From JACVRN01 sp036403815 (GTDB lineage: Bacteria > Acidobacteriota > Blastocatellia > Pyrinomonadales > Pyrinomonadaceae), in NCBI GenBank assembly GCA_036403815.1, contig DASWQH010000054.1, forward strand, positions 1-64,000: a stretch of DNA of 64,000 bases. The letters are read 5' to 3'. The notes below the pieces were generated by a model. That model saw nothing but the letters and a program-made list of their open reading frames with translations. It made no database searches and was not told the DNA's origin. The translations under genes were made by a program, and so were the position numbers. Shown here piece by piece: positions 34,385-43,580 of this stretch (its first letter is position 1; every line of letters begins with the position of its first letter).

Positions 34385-35593
34385 TTACGGCTTAACATTA
34401 ACTTCCACTTCGCGCCTCACACCCTCGCCCGCTCGCGCGAGCTTCTTCCCGCGCCCTCTTGAAAGCAGACGCTCATAAAGCTTCTCTATCTCTGCGAGCT
34501 GCGCTTCGCAGGAGAACTTTTCGCGTACGCGTGCCAGCCCGCGCGCGCCCATCTCACGCGCGCCTTCAGGGTCTTTGAGTAAAGAGATGATGCGCCCGGC
34601 CATCTCTTCATCATCCGTAGGCCGGACGATGTAGCCCGTCTCGCCATGAGCGACCGCCTCGCGTGCGCCGCCAACGTCGGTTGCCACCACAGGCCGCGCC
34701 GCAGCCATGTATTCCATAATCGAATTTGAGAAGCCTTCGAGACCTTTAGAGCTTAAGACGCACACTGTTGATACGGCCAGAAGGTCTGCAACGCGCGCGC
34801 ACCTGCCTATGAAGAAGGCGTCCCGCTCAAGTCCAAGCTCCCGCGACAATGCGCGCAAGCTCTCCACAAGGCCGCCTTCGCCCCCCAGAACGAACGCGGC
34901 ATCCGGGACTTCCCGAAGCACACGACGCGCGGCGCGCAGGAACGTCGCCTGATCCTTCATGTCGAAATGCATATTGGCGACGATGGTGACAAACCGCCGA
35001 TGCGGCTCTACGGGCAGACCGAGTTCGTCCAAAACCTTTTCGCGGATCAGGCCGGATATGGGCGCAATGCGCGAGGTGTCCATGCCGTTATAGATGGTGA
35101 CGACCTTCGCAGGCTCAACGCCGACTGCGATTAATTCGCGGCGAACGGCTTCGGAATTGGCAACGATTGTGTGAGCAAGATTGAAGGCGCGACGCTCCGT
35201 CCACTTCTGCGCTTTCGTTCGCACGCCTTCGGTTTCACGCCGGGCAGCTATACGCACTGGCACACTCGCCAGCCTGGCACCCGTCATGCCGAAAACGTTC
35301 GTGTAAAAATCATAAGTCTGCACAATATCAATCCGCCGCTCGCGCAGCAGTTGAGCGAAGCGTCTGAGCTGCCGCACGGCATTACGATTGTAGAAACTGC
35401 CAAGGCGAAACTCCGCAACCTCTCCCAAGCCCAGACGCGACACCTCGTCCAGCAACGCACCTTCTCTATCAAGACACGCAACGTGTACATGATAGCGCCC
35501 CGTTTCATGAAGCATACGAGTAATCTGCGCGGCCTGACGCTCCGAGCCGCCCTGTCGAAAACTGCTGACGAGTTGTAGAACGTTCGGCTTCAT
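34385..35593 (-). CDS. GT4 glycosyltransferase
   Basis: 402-aa GT-B enzyme. N-terminal motif VLQLVSSFRQGGSERQAAQITRML is typical of family 4 acceptor-side loops (QGGSERQ). The donor side has VTIVANMHFDMKDQATFLRAA, FVLGGEGGLVESLRALSREL, FIGRCARVADLLAVSTVCVLSS, and EGFSNSIMEYMAAARPVVATDVGG with the expected E-x7-E spacing. Its ATG overlaps the stop of the upstream amidotransferase gene in a TAATG arrangement, a strong hint of coupled translation with the amidotransferases. Acceptor and donor are unknown. Confidence 0.9.
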   Translation of the reverse strand: MKPNVLQLVSSFRQGGSERQAAQITRMLHETGRYHVHVACLDREGALLDEVSRLGLGEVAEFRLGSFYNRNAVRQLRRFAQLLRERRIDIVQTYDFYTNVFGMTGARLASVPVRIAARRETEGVRTKAQKWTERRAFNLAHTIVANSEAVRRELIAVGVEPAKVVTIYNGMDTSRIAPISGLIREKVLDELGLPVEPHRRFVTIVANMHFDMKDQATFLRAARRVLREVPDAAFVLGGEGGLVESLRALSRELGLERDAFFIGRCARVADLLAVSTVCVLSSKGLEGFSNSIMEYMAAARPVVATDVGGAREAVAHGETGYIVRPTDDEEMAGRIISLLKDPEGAREMGARGLARVREKFSCEAQLAEIEKLYERLLSRGRGKKLARAGEGVRREVEVNVKP

Positions 35594-37545
35594 TATCCGG
35601 CTACTTCCTGTTCTTTCAGCAGGCCATCCGCGCTTTCAATAGCCGCAGCTCCGACCGGAATTTGCTGGCTGGCTTCCCGTTCCACCTTAACGGGCAGGCT
35701 TCGCTCATATCTAAACCAGTTTTCCAGCACGTACAGATACCAGAGCTGATTCGGAGCAGACGCGGAAGGCTGAAGCGTCTTCAACTGCCTGAGCACGCCC
35801 TCTGTACGAATCCAACCCTCGTGTCCCAGTATGGATTCGCGCAAGGTCTCTTCGACAGTGGCGCGCCAACGCCCTGCAATCCAGCGCCCTACTGGAACGG
35901 TAAAGCCGCGCTTCTTCCCCTCAGAGACGCGCTCGCCCACGCGACGACGCGCTATCTCTCTCAATACAGCTTTCAACTTTCCTTTATGCAGTCGAATATC
36001 AAAGGGCAGTGCGGAGGCGAACTCCCAAAGCTCTTGATCCAGAAACGGCGAGCGCGCTTCCAGTGCGTGCTGCATCGTCCCGCCATCCACCTTCGTCATG
36101 TATTCGGCTACGAAACGGCCATGACGGTCGTATTCCAGAAACTCCGCCAGCACATTGCGTGCGCTCTCGAAAGACCATTTCATCACACGCTCGTCCAAGT
36201 GTACCCCTCGGAATCTTTCGCCGAGCATTCCGTGTTGCTCGTAAAAGGGCAGGCCGTCGTGATGCGAGGCGACTGCGCCTAAGCCCCCCGTCGTGTAATC
36301 CATGAAGGAGGCGGCGCGGCGCAGGATTCCTCTTTGCGGAAAACCTTTTTTGAGAAGTCTCCAAAGGTTTGCAGAAGCGCGCGGCAAGCGTCTAGCCAGT
36401 CGCTCAGCCATATAGAGGTGTCGATGCTCCGGGTAGCCAAGGAAGCAATCGTCGCCGCCGTCGCCCGTAAGGAGCACCGTCGCTTCATCACGGACTGCGC
36501 GCGAGACACGCAGCATGCCGAGCGCAGACGCGCAGGCGAAAGGCTCCGCATAGGCCGCGACCATCTCCTTGATGTCCGGCGAATCATCGGCGTTGATTTC
36601 CAGCATGCTATGCCTTATGCCCAGAGCCTGAGCGGTCGCGCGAGCGTCAGCCGTTTCATCGAAGGGGTCGCCGGGCGCGCCGACCGTGAAGGCCGTTATA
36701 TCGCCGCCAAGCTCTCGTATAGCCCAGCAGACAAGGCTCGAATCAACACCGCCCGAAAGCAGAGCGCCGACCGGAACATCCGCCTGTAAGCGCCTCTCGA
36801 CGGCTCGAAGGAAAAGCTCTTCAGCCTGCTCGACCGTCTCGTCAAAGGAAATTTTTGATGAAGCTGCTGCTACAGGCGGCGACCAGTATTCTCTTGCGCT
36901 TAATTTGCCGTCTGCCCATTCGACAATCGTGGCCGCAGCCACTTTCTCAACGCCTCTGTAGATTACGCGCCGGTCTGTGATGTATCCGAATTCAAGAAAC
37001 TCTGCGACCGCTGCTTCATCTATCTCGTCTGTGAATCCACCAAAATGCAACGCGCGCACGGTCGAAGCGAAAGCTATCTCAGACCCGCGCACGCTGTACA
37101 CCAGCGGCTTAACGCCCAGACGGTCGCGCACCAGAAAGAGCTTTCGCGTAGAGTCGTCCCAGAGACCGAAGGCGAACATCCCTCGTAAGCGTTGGACTAG
37201 CCCGTCAATTCCCCACTCGCTGTAGCCGTGAACCAAGACCTCCGTGTCCGTGTTGCTCTTGAATGCGAAACCGCGCGATTCCAGTTCATGCCGCAGCTCT
37301 TGAAAATTATAGATAGCGCCGTTGAAGACCACACCGACCTTACCATCGGGCGAGAGCATGGGCTGGCGTCCCATGTCGCTCAAATCAAAAATCGCCAGCC
37401 GCCTGTGACCGAGCACGGCGCGCGGCCAACTCTCTACACCGCAGCCGTCCGGCCCTCGATGCGCGAGCGCGTGCGTCATACGCTCGACCGCACTGAGCGC
37501 GGCTGCCCTGTTAGCTGATCCGACGAGTCCTGCGATTCCACACAT
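35593..37545 (-). CDS. AsnB-like glutamine amidotransferase (2)
   Basis: Second class II amidotransferase/ATP-pyrophosphatase protein, 650 aa. Cys2 is present in MCGIAG. The N-terminal domain has GHRRLAIFDLSDMGRQPM and NGAIYNFQEL; the synthetase half has LLSGGVDSSLV, TAFTVGAPGDPFDETADA and EARSPFLDQELWEF. It is clearly diverged from copies 1 and 3: the middle includes a longer segment around YTTGGLGAVASHHDGLPFYEQ. It lies seven bases downstream of copy 3 and overlaps the following glycosyltransferase gene by one base. It probably amidates a glycan or glycan precursor acid; free asparagine synthesis cannot be excluded from sequence. Confidence 0.9.
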   Translation of the reverse strand: MCGIAGLVGSANRAAALSAVERMTHALAHRGPDGCGVESWPRAVLGHRRLAIFDLSDMGRQPMLSPDGKVGVVFNGAIYNFQELRHELESRGFAFKSNTDTEVLVHGYSEWGIDGLVQRLRGMFAFGLWDDSTRKLFLVRDRLGVKPLVYSVRGSEIAFASTVRALHFGGFTDEIDEAAVAEFLEFGYITDRRVIYRGVEKVAAATIVEWADGKLSAREYWSPPVAAASSKISFDETVEQAEELFLRAVERRLQADVPVGALLSGGVDSSLVCWAIRELGGDITAFTVGAPGDPFDETADARATAQALGIRHSMLEINADDSPDIKEMVAAYAEPFACASALGMLRVSRAVRDEATVLLTGDGGDDCFLGYPEHRHLYMAERLARRLPRASANLWRLLKKGFPQRGILRRAASFMDYTTGGLGAVASHHDGLPFYEQHGMLGERFRGVHLDERVMKWSFESARNVLAEFLEYDRHGRFVAEYMTKVDGGTMQHALEARSPFLDQELWEFASALPFDIRLHKGKLKAVLREIARRRVGERVSEGKKRGFTVPVGRWIAGRWRATVEETLRESILGHEGWIRTEGVLRQLKTLQPSASAPNQLWYLYVLENWFRYERSLPVKVEREASQQIPVGAAAIESADGLLKEQEVAG

Positions 37546-37551
37546 AAGGAT

Positions 37552-39492
37552 TTATGCGATGACGGGCGCGAGACCTTCTTCCGCGCGTGAGGAAGCACGG
37601 CTTACGCTTCCCGCTTCATCCAGAAAAGAGCGATGCCAGAGTTCCAGCATCAGTAGCGTCCAGAGAGCGCCCGAATGATCACGTCGCCCGCGCTCGTGTT
37701 CATCCAATAGCTTCTGTACATAATCCTGCCTGACTATCCCGCGCTCGCGCGTGCGCTGCTCAGTCAGGGTCTCGCGCGTGCGCTCGCGCAGTTGGTCGTT
37801 AATCCATCTATCAAGGGGGATGCCAAAGCCCTGCTTCGGGCGATCCAGAATCTCCGCGGGCACAAGGTCTCGGACGGCGCGCTTGAAGATGTGCTTTGTC
37901 TCAAGGCCGCGCATCTTCATTGAAGCCGGAAGGCGCGCTGCAAATTCCATCAGCTTGTGATCCAGAAGCGGCGCGCGCGCTTCCAGGGAAACGGCCATAG
38001 TCATGCGGTCAACTTTGGTCAGGATGTCGCCCGGCAAGTATGTCTTGCTGTCGAGATAAAGCAGCGCGTCTAACGGCTCATCTGTGCGAACGCTCGCGGC
38101 CAGCTCGCGAAAGCGCGCCAAGGCAGCATTCTCTTTACCATTCAGCCTTTGACGAAACTCATCGGTCAGAAGCGACCGCTTGTTGAGGCTCGTGAACATA
38201 GAGACGCTGTCAATGTAACGGTCAATGGGGTCAAGTGCCACGTTGTATAGGTAGTTGCGTCCCCATGCACTGTGCGGCAGGCGACGGCTCACTGGCTGCA
38301 TCAAGCCTTGCCTTAAAGCGCGCGGCAATCTGGCAAAGGTGCTTCTACGTCTATCAACGACGTAGCGCGTGTAGCCCGCGAACAGCTCGTCGCCGCCGTC
38401 GCCCGAAAGCGCCACGGTGACGTGCTCGCGCGCGAGCTTAGAGACCATGTAGGTCGGAATTGCTGAAGAGTCTGCGAACGGCTCGTCGAAATGCCAGACC
38501 AGTTCGTCAATTATTCCGCAGATGTCGGGCGTGACGATGAACTCGTGATGGTCTGTTGAGAAATGCTTTGCGGCGATGCGCGCGTAGTGCAGTTCATCAT
38601 AGCTGTCTTCGTGAAAGCCTATGGAGAAAGTCTTGACGGGTTTTGTGGAAGCACGCGCCATCAGGCCGACGACCACGCTTGAATCGACACCGCCCGAAAG
38701 AAACGCGCCCAGGGGAACGTCGGAGATTAAGCGCACGCGCACAGATTCTTCCAGAAGCGCGCGTAATTCTTCGACCATCTCATCTTCGCTTCGAGCATTA
38801 ACCGTCTCGAAGGGAAAATCCCAGTACTGTTTGACGGACAGGCGGCCATCTGCGAACGAGAGAGACGAGCCGGGCGGCAATTTGTACACGCCCTCGAAGA
38901 TGCTGAGCGGGTCGGGAACGTAGCCGAACGAGAGATAAGCATCGAGGGCTTCAGCACTCACCACGCGTCGAACCTGCGGATACACAAGAAGCGACTTCAG
39001 CTCAGAGCCGAAGACGAGCGTGCCGTCAGGGGTCTCTGTGTAGTAGAGCGGCTTTTTACCGGCGCGGTCGCGCGCCAGAAAGAGCCTGTGCGTGCGCGCG
39101 TCCCAGATGGCGAAGGCAAACATCCCTCGCAAGTGATTCACGCAATCTTCGCCGTACTCTTCATAAGCATGAACTATGGCCTCCGTGTCCGAGTGCGTGT
39201 GAAAGCGATGGCCGCGCGCTTCCAAATCTTTTTGCAGCTCGCGGAAGTTATAAATCTCGCCGTTGAAGACGACCGTGACCTGTGCATCGCAGCCGTTGAT
39301 GGGCTGGTGTCCTCCGGACAGGTCTATGATGGAGAGACGACGCATGCCGAGCGCGGCGTGTGGCTCAATCATCACGCCCTGATCGTCAGGCCCTCGATGG
39401 CGTATGACACGGCACATGCGGTTGAGCACCGTAGCGCGCAACTCTTCCGTCATGCCTCTGCTTTGTCCTACGAACCCTGCAATGCCGCACAT
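37552..39492 (-). CDS. AsnB-like glutamine amidotransferase (3)
   Basis: Third amidotransferase, 646 aa from ATG at 39492. The longer frame to 39573 is rejected because the catalytic cysteine must follow the initiator Met (MCGIAG) and the extra 27 codons overlap nothing conserved. Motifs: MRRLSIIDLSGGHQPI, FNGEIYNFREL, SGGVDSSVVVGLM, ALSGDGGDELFAGYTRY and EARAPLLDHKLMEF. It is closest to the canonical AsnB group that accompanies polysaccharide loci. It begins 22 bp after the flippase stop codon and is followed after seven bases by copy 2, giving tandem amidotransferase genes. Confidence 0.91.
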   Translation of the reverse strand: MCGIAGFVGQSRGMTEELRATVLNRMCRVIRHRGPDDQGVMIEPHAALGMRRLSIIDLSGGHQPINGCDAQVTVVFNGEIYNFRELQKDLEARGHRFHTHSDTEAIVHAYEEYGEDCVNHLRGMFAFAIWDARTHRLFLARDRAGKKPLYYTETPDGTLVFGSELKSLLVYPQVRRVVSAEALDAYLSFGYVPDPLSIFEGVYKLPPGSSLSFADGRLSVKQYWDFPFETVNARSEDEMVEELRALLEESVRVRLISDVPLGAFLSGGVDSSVVVGLMARASTKPVKTFSIGFHEDSYDELHYARIAAKHFSTDHHEFIVTPDICGIIDELVWHFDEPFADSSAIPTYMVSKLAREHVTVALSGDGGDELFAGYTRYVVDRRRSTFARLPRALRQGLMQPVSRRLPHSAWGRNYLYNVALDPIDRYIDSVSMFTSLNKRSLLTDEFRQRLNGKENAALARFRELAASVRTDEPLDALLYLDSKTYLPGDILTKVDRMTMAVSLEARAPLLDHKLMEFAARLPASMKMRGLETKHIFKRAVRDLVPAEILDRPKQGFGIPLDRWINDQLRERTRETLTEQRTRERGIVRQDYVQKLLDEHERGRRDHSGALWTLLMLELWHRSFLDEAGSVSRASSRAEEGLAPVIA

Positions 39493-39514
39493 GATTATTC
39501 TCGGTCTCAGCTTT

Positions 39515-41062
39515 TTAAGTAGCTTCTGCGCGACGCAGCCGCGCGTTAACCTGCCGGTAGATGTCTCTGGCACGCCCGACGAGTAGAGCGCGCTCTTCGG
39601 TAGTAAGCCCTATGATTAGATAAAGGAGCGCATAGACTGCTCCGACCGCGCCTGCTTCTATGAAAAGCCTTGCCCAGCTTGTCGCCGGGTAGAAATGTAT
39701 CAGGGCGAAGGCGAGCGCCGCCGCCGGGATGGCGCAAAGAAGCGGCGGCACAATCCCGCGTCCCACGTAATCCAGTAGATTCATGCGAAGCTCGCGCGAG
39801 GTGAAGCGTATAACGTACCAGCCGCTCGTCAGGATTCCGGCGGTTGCCGTGCCCATCGCCACGCCGACGATGCCGTAATGCCTGACCCACCAGACCGAAA
39901 GAATCAGGTTCAGCACGGCCTCCGCTAGCGACATCATCACGACGCCCTTCATACGGCCAGAGCTGATGACGACGATGCTCGCCACCTGCATCATCACGCG
40001 ATAGAACATGATGAAGACGAAGATGGCCGTCAACTCAATCCCGCCGTAATTGTTCGGCCCAACCCACAGGCGCATGAAGCTCTCGTTGAAGGCGAGCGCG
40101 ACGACCGCGACCGTCAAACCAGCCGCCGCCGTCAGGCGCAGCACGCGCACGTAGACTTCTCTCAGGCGGTCTAGCTTTCCCTGCTCGTACAACTCGAACG
40201 CGCCCGGATGGCATGAATCTCCGAGCGTGAAGATGAGCGGCATGGCGTACATCGGAAGGCGGCTCGTCAAAGTGTAGATGGTCACAGCCGCAAGACCCAC
40301 GCCCGATGCGACGACCAGATTGTCTGTCTGGTAGATAATCGCCACGGCGATGTTGTTCAGGAATAGCTGCCAGCTCCAGCCGAAAATCTCGCGCGCCTCA
40401 ATGCGTGAAACGAATCGCCAGCCGACGCGTAAATCCGGCACGGTGCGCCGCAGGATGACGAACGCCGAGATGGCAGCGAGAAGTCCCGCGACGACGCTGC
40501 CAAGGGGAAGCGCAATCAACCCGAAGCCTGTGGCAAGCATCACGACCGCAAGCACAGGCGAAAGCAGGTTCGCCAGAAAATTCGTCAGATTCGTTGCAGC
40601 CATACGCTGGTAGCCGTTCAGGGTGCTGCTCGCAACCCTGAGCGGAAACGAGAGCGCGCCGTAGACGACCATGATGACGAAGATAAGGGTTGCGACACGC
40701 GTGCGGTCAGGCGGGATAGCAGACCAGTGCGGCAGAAGCACGCTTAAGGAAAGCCCCACGACCAGAAAGACGAAGCCCAGGCCACAGTAGAGCGCAAGCG
40801 CCGTCGAGACCATGCGGTTGATGGCTTCCAAGTCTCCGTGCTCGCGCATGCGCGCGGTACGCCTGACGACTGCATTCGCCATTCCCAGATCGAGCAGCGC
40901 CAGATAGCCCAGCATCTGCCCTATGGTCGCCCACAGGCCGTAGTCTTCACGCCCCAGATAGTGAAGGACGATGGGAACAAGCACAAAGCCTGCGACCGCC
41001 ATCACAGCGGCGGAAGCGTAATTCGTGATGACACCCATGATGGCGCGTCGGGTGCGCGTCAT
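39515..41062 (-). CDS. Wzx-type oligosaccharide flippase (MOP superfamily)
   Basis: 515-aa integral membrane protein with about 12-14 hydrophobic helices, predicted to move undecaprenyl-linked repeat units across the inner membrane. The N-terminus (ITNYASAAVMAVAGFVLVPIVLHYLGREDYGLWATIGQMLGYLALLDLGM) matches the polysaccharide biosynthesis family. A short polar C-terminus (RQVNARLRRAEAT) ends it. It is the only flippase in the window. It overlaps the downstream-side glycosyltransferase gene by four bases (ATGA arrangement), so both are in one operon with the amidotransferases. Together with a Wzy-like protein and Wzz it supports a Wzx/Wzy-dependent pathway. Confidence 0.92.
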   Translation of the reverse strand: MTRTRRAIMGVITNYASAAVMAVAGFVLVPIVLHYLGREDYGLWATIGQMLGYLALLDLGMANAVVRRTARMREHGDLEAINRMVSTALALYCGLGFVFLVVGLSLSVLLPHWSAIPPDRTRVATLIFVIMVVYGALSFPLRVASSTLNGYQRMAATNLTNFLANLLSPVLAVVMLATGFGLIALPLGSVVAGLLAAISAFVILRRTVPDLRVGWRFVSRIEAREIFGWSWQLFLNNIAVAIIYQTDNLVVASGVGLAAVTIYTLTSRLPMYAMPLIFTLGDSCHPGAFELYEQGKLDRLREVYVRVLRLTAAAGLTVAVVALAFNESFMRLWVGPNNYGGIELTAIFVFIMFYRVMMQVASIVVISSGRMKGVVMMSLAEAVLNLILSVWWVRHYGIVGVAMGTATAGILTSGWYVIRFTSRELRMNLLDYVGRGIVPPLLCAIPAAALAFALIHFYPATSWARLFIEAGAVGAVYALLYLIIGLTTEERALLVGRARDIYRQVNARLRRAEAT

Positions 41063-42249
41063 ACGTCCTCCACCAGAGCGGCGTTACCAGCCCGCTCTCT
41101 TTCGACCGACCCCTGCCTTAATCCCAGAACTTCTCTATACAGGCCAGTCATACCGAGCACAAATCTCTCCAGACCAAAATTCGCTTTGACGAACTCGCAG
41201 CCCGCGCGTCCGAGCCGTTCCCGCTTCTCTTCGTCGCTTAGAAGCGAAATGAGCTGAGCCGCAAGCTGTTCGTCATCTTCATGCTGGAAAAGAAGTCCGG
41301 TCTCTTCGTGGCGAACGATTTCCGGGATGCCGCCGACAGCGGTCGCAACGACCGCTCGCCCCTGCGCCATCGCTTCGAGGATGACGAGCGGCAATCCTTC
41401 CATGTGCGTCGAAAGAGCGAAAACATCCATAGCGGCTGTCAATCGCTGCACGTCTTCACGGAAATCCGTGAAGATGAAGTAAGGCGCAAGACCATTTTCT
41501 TCTATGAGGCGCGACACTTCCTCGAAGTGTTCTCGATAGGCTTCCACGCCGGAATGCTCGCCGACGATGAGAAAGCGCACGTTGGGTTGCAGAGCACAAA
41601 CGCGCGCGGCGGCGCGAATCAGGGTCGGGTAATCTTTGGCGGGCGCGACGCGCGCCACCATGCCGACTATCTTCGCATCCTTCGGGATGTCGAATTCCGC
41701 GCGCACGCTCTGTTCCGCATGCTCATCTCTTTCCTTCACATCTATGCCGTCGTAGATAACCACTCCGCGCTCTGCTCCTACTTGGTGGCCGAAAGCCTGC
41801 CGTGTATTTTCAGAGACGAAGACGAAGCGTTTGACCGGGAGAAGAAAGCTTCTGTCGCGCCTTGAAATTTCTTCAAAGCGACCGCGTATGTGGCTGATGA
41901 CCGGCACGCGCGCAATCAGCGCGGCCAGAGTGGAGCGGTGCGCGGCCAGAAGATCGGCACAGTGCATTAGATCAACCCTGTGCTCCTTCAGCTTTCGCGC
42001 CAATTCACTTGATGCGCTCAGGTAATCTTTAGGATGACGATAGCTAGGCTCCGCCGCTTCATACTCCACCACCTCGATGCCTTCCTGCTCGAACATCTCC
42101 GCGACCGGGCGCGCTTCCTTCAAACAGAAGGCTATGTGCTTGAACTCGTCGCCCTCAGTCCAACGCGCCATGCGCGCGGTCGCACGCTCGACCCCGCCGA
42201 CGCAAGGCCAGGGCATGATGTGCGCGATTATTTTTCGAGTCTCAGGCAT
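41059..42249 (-). CDS. GT4 glycosyltransferase, tandem paralogue a
   Basis: 396-aa GT-B enzyme. Its N-terminal half (IIAHIMPWPCVGGVERATARMA, EYEAAEPSYRHPKDYL, HRVDLMHCADLLAAH) is strikingly similar to that of the next gene upstream at 42319-43575 (HVLPWPGLGGVATAALRLA, GYEAGEFSYRHPSDYL, HRVDIIHSADLMGVY), so the two arose by tandem duplication. The donor side has VGMVARVAPAKDYPTLIRAA, FLIVGEHSG and MEGLPLVILEAMAQGRAVVATAVGG, the family 4 signature. It starts 70 bp downstream of its paralogue. The two probably add similar sugars or the same sugar to different acceptors. Confidence 0.9.
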   Translation of the reverse strand: MPETRKIIAHIMPWPCVGGVERATARMARWTEGDEFKHIAFCLKEARPVAEMFEQEGIEVVEYEAAEPSYRHPKDYLSASSELARKLKEHRVDLMHCADLLAAHRSTLAALIARVPVISHIRGRFEEISRRDRSFLLPVKRFVFVSENTRQAFGHQVGAERGVVIYDGIDVKERDEHAEQSVRAEFDIPKDAKIVGMVARVAPAKDYPTLIRAAARVCALQPNVRFLIVGEHSGVEAYREHFEEVSRLIEENGLAPYFIFTDFREDVQRLTAAMDVFALSTHMEGLPLVILEAMAQGRAVVATAVGGIPEIVRHEETGLLFQHEDDEQLAAQLISLLSDEEKRERLGRAGCEFVKANFGLERFVLGMTGLYREVLGLRQGSVERERAGNAALVEDV

Positions 42250-42318
42250 TATTAAAGTTGCGGGCTGGCTTCGCGCAGCTTAACTGTAACAGGCTTTGCT
42301 TCCTTCATAGGCTTTGCT

Positions 42319-43575
42319 TTACTCGGTGGCAAGCGAGGTGTGCGGCGCTCCTTTCAAGCGTGCGTAAAGATCGCGCGTCGCGTTGATGGTCTTCTCCCTG
42401 TTGAAGTTCGTGCGGACGTGCTCTTGTCCGCTACGCCCCAGACCGGCGGCTCGCGCCGGACTATCCAGCAGGCTCAAAATCTCCAGCGCCAGCTCGCCAT
42501 GGTTATTCTTCTCATGAAGCAGCCCCGTTTTCTCATGAGTAATCAATTCGGGGATGCCGCCGACGCGTGTGGCTACGACCGGGCAGCCCAGAGCCATCGC
42601 TTCCAGAAGTACCAGCGGCATTCCTTCGGCGTGCGTAGAGAGCACGCAAACATCCATCGCGCGAATCATGTCCGGCACATCCCTGCGCAGGCCAGCCCAG
42701 ATGATGTTCTCAGTTAATCCCAATTCTAACGCGAGCGCGCGAAGCTCTTCATAGTGCTCAAGGCAATGCGGGTGATCGTATTCGCCTACGACCAGAAGAC
42801 GTGTGCGCGTGTGCGCGGCTGTAACTTTCTGCATGGCGCGAATGAGCGTCTCGAAATCTTTGGGCGGCTGCACACGCGCGATCATACCTATGACCGGAGC
42901 GTCCATTTCAACATGAAACTCTGAGCGCACACGCGCACGCGCCGCACACGCTTCATCCGAAGCCGCCGGTCCCCAGTCGTAAATCACAGTGCCCCGTTTT
43001 TGAGGCACGCGAAAGATAGTGTCGAAGTTTCGCCAGACCGCACGGCTCACGAAGACGAAATGAGACGCGGCTCTCAGGGGCGGCTTGTACTGCCAGAGCA
43101 TATCCTCGAAGTTGCTGCGTATGTGACAGACCAGCGGCACGCGCGCCAGCTTCGAAGCAAGCCCTGCGTGATAGACGCCCATCAAATCGGCAGAGTGTAT
43201 GATGTCTACCCTGTGCTCACGAATTAATCTTAGAAAGCGCTTTGTGCCGCGCAGGTAATCGGACGGGTGACGGTAGCTGAACTCGCCCGCTTCATACCCG
43301 ACCGTTTCGATTCCGGCATTCTCAAACATCTCGCCCACACGGGTGCGCCCGCCATGACAGAAAGCCAGATTGTGAAACTCCCCAGTCTCTTCGAGCGCAG
43401 AGGCCAGCCGTAGAGCAGCGGTCGCAACGCCGCCCAGTCCCGGCCACGGCAGGACATGAGCCACACGCAAAGGAGCAGAAGCGCTGCGAGCGCGCACGCT
43501 CTCCAGCGCGACGCTTTCAATGGAGCGCGGCTCGCTTGGGCGGGCGGTCAGGTTTTTAAGAGCGGTGGATTCCAT
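42319..43575 (-). CDS. GT4 glycosyltransferase, tandem paralogue b
   Basis: 418-aa GT-B enzyme, paralogue of the neighbour at 41059-42249. The first 35 residues before RVAHVLPWPGLGG have no counterpart in that neighbour and may partly be an over-extended start; no internal ATG offers a better ribosome binding site. The donor half has IGMIARVQPPKDFETLIRAM, LLVVGEYDHPHCLEHYEEL and AEGMPLVLLEAMALGCPVVATRVGG. The 69 bp between the two genes contain a short direct repeat (AGGCTTTGCTT twice) and nothing else recognisable. It lies five bases after the GT2 gene upstream. Confidence 0.88.
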   Translation of the reverse strand: MESTALKNLTARPSEPRSIESVALESVRARSASAPLRVAHVLPWPGLGGVATAALRLASALEETGEFHNLAFCHGGRTRVGEMFENAGIETVGYEAGEFSYRHPSDYLRGTKRFLRLIREHRVDIIHSADLMGVYHAGLASKLARVPLVCHIRSNFEDMLWQYKPPLRAASHFVFVSRAVWRNFDTIFRVPQKRGTVIYDWGPAASDEACAARARVRSEFHVEMDAPVIGMIARVQPPKDFETLIRAMQKVTAAHTRTRLLVVGEYDHPHCLEHYEELRALALELGLTENIIWAGLRRDVPDMIRAMDVCVLSTHAEGMPLVLLEAMALGCPVVATRVGGIPELITHEKTGLLHEKNNHGELALEILSLLDSPARAAGLGRSGQEHVRTNFNREKTINATRDLYARLKGAPHTSLATE

Positions 43576-43580
43576 CTCTT

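Noticed and set aside
42250..42318. AGGCTTTGCTT direct repeat suggesting a riboswitch core (AAGCAAAGCCT)
   Set aside because: GCAAAGCC alone is present without the GGCA upstream, the GNRA hairpin or the GGTTACCGA end.
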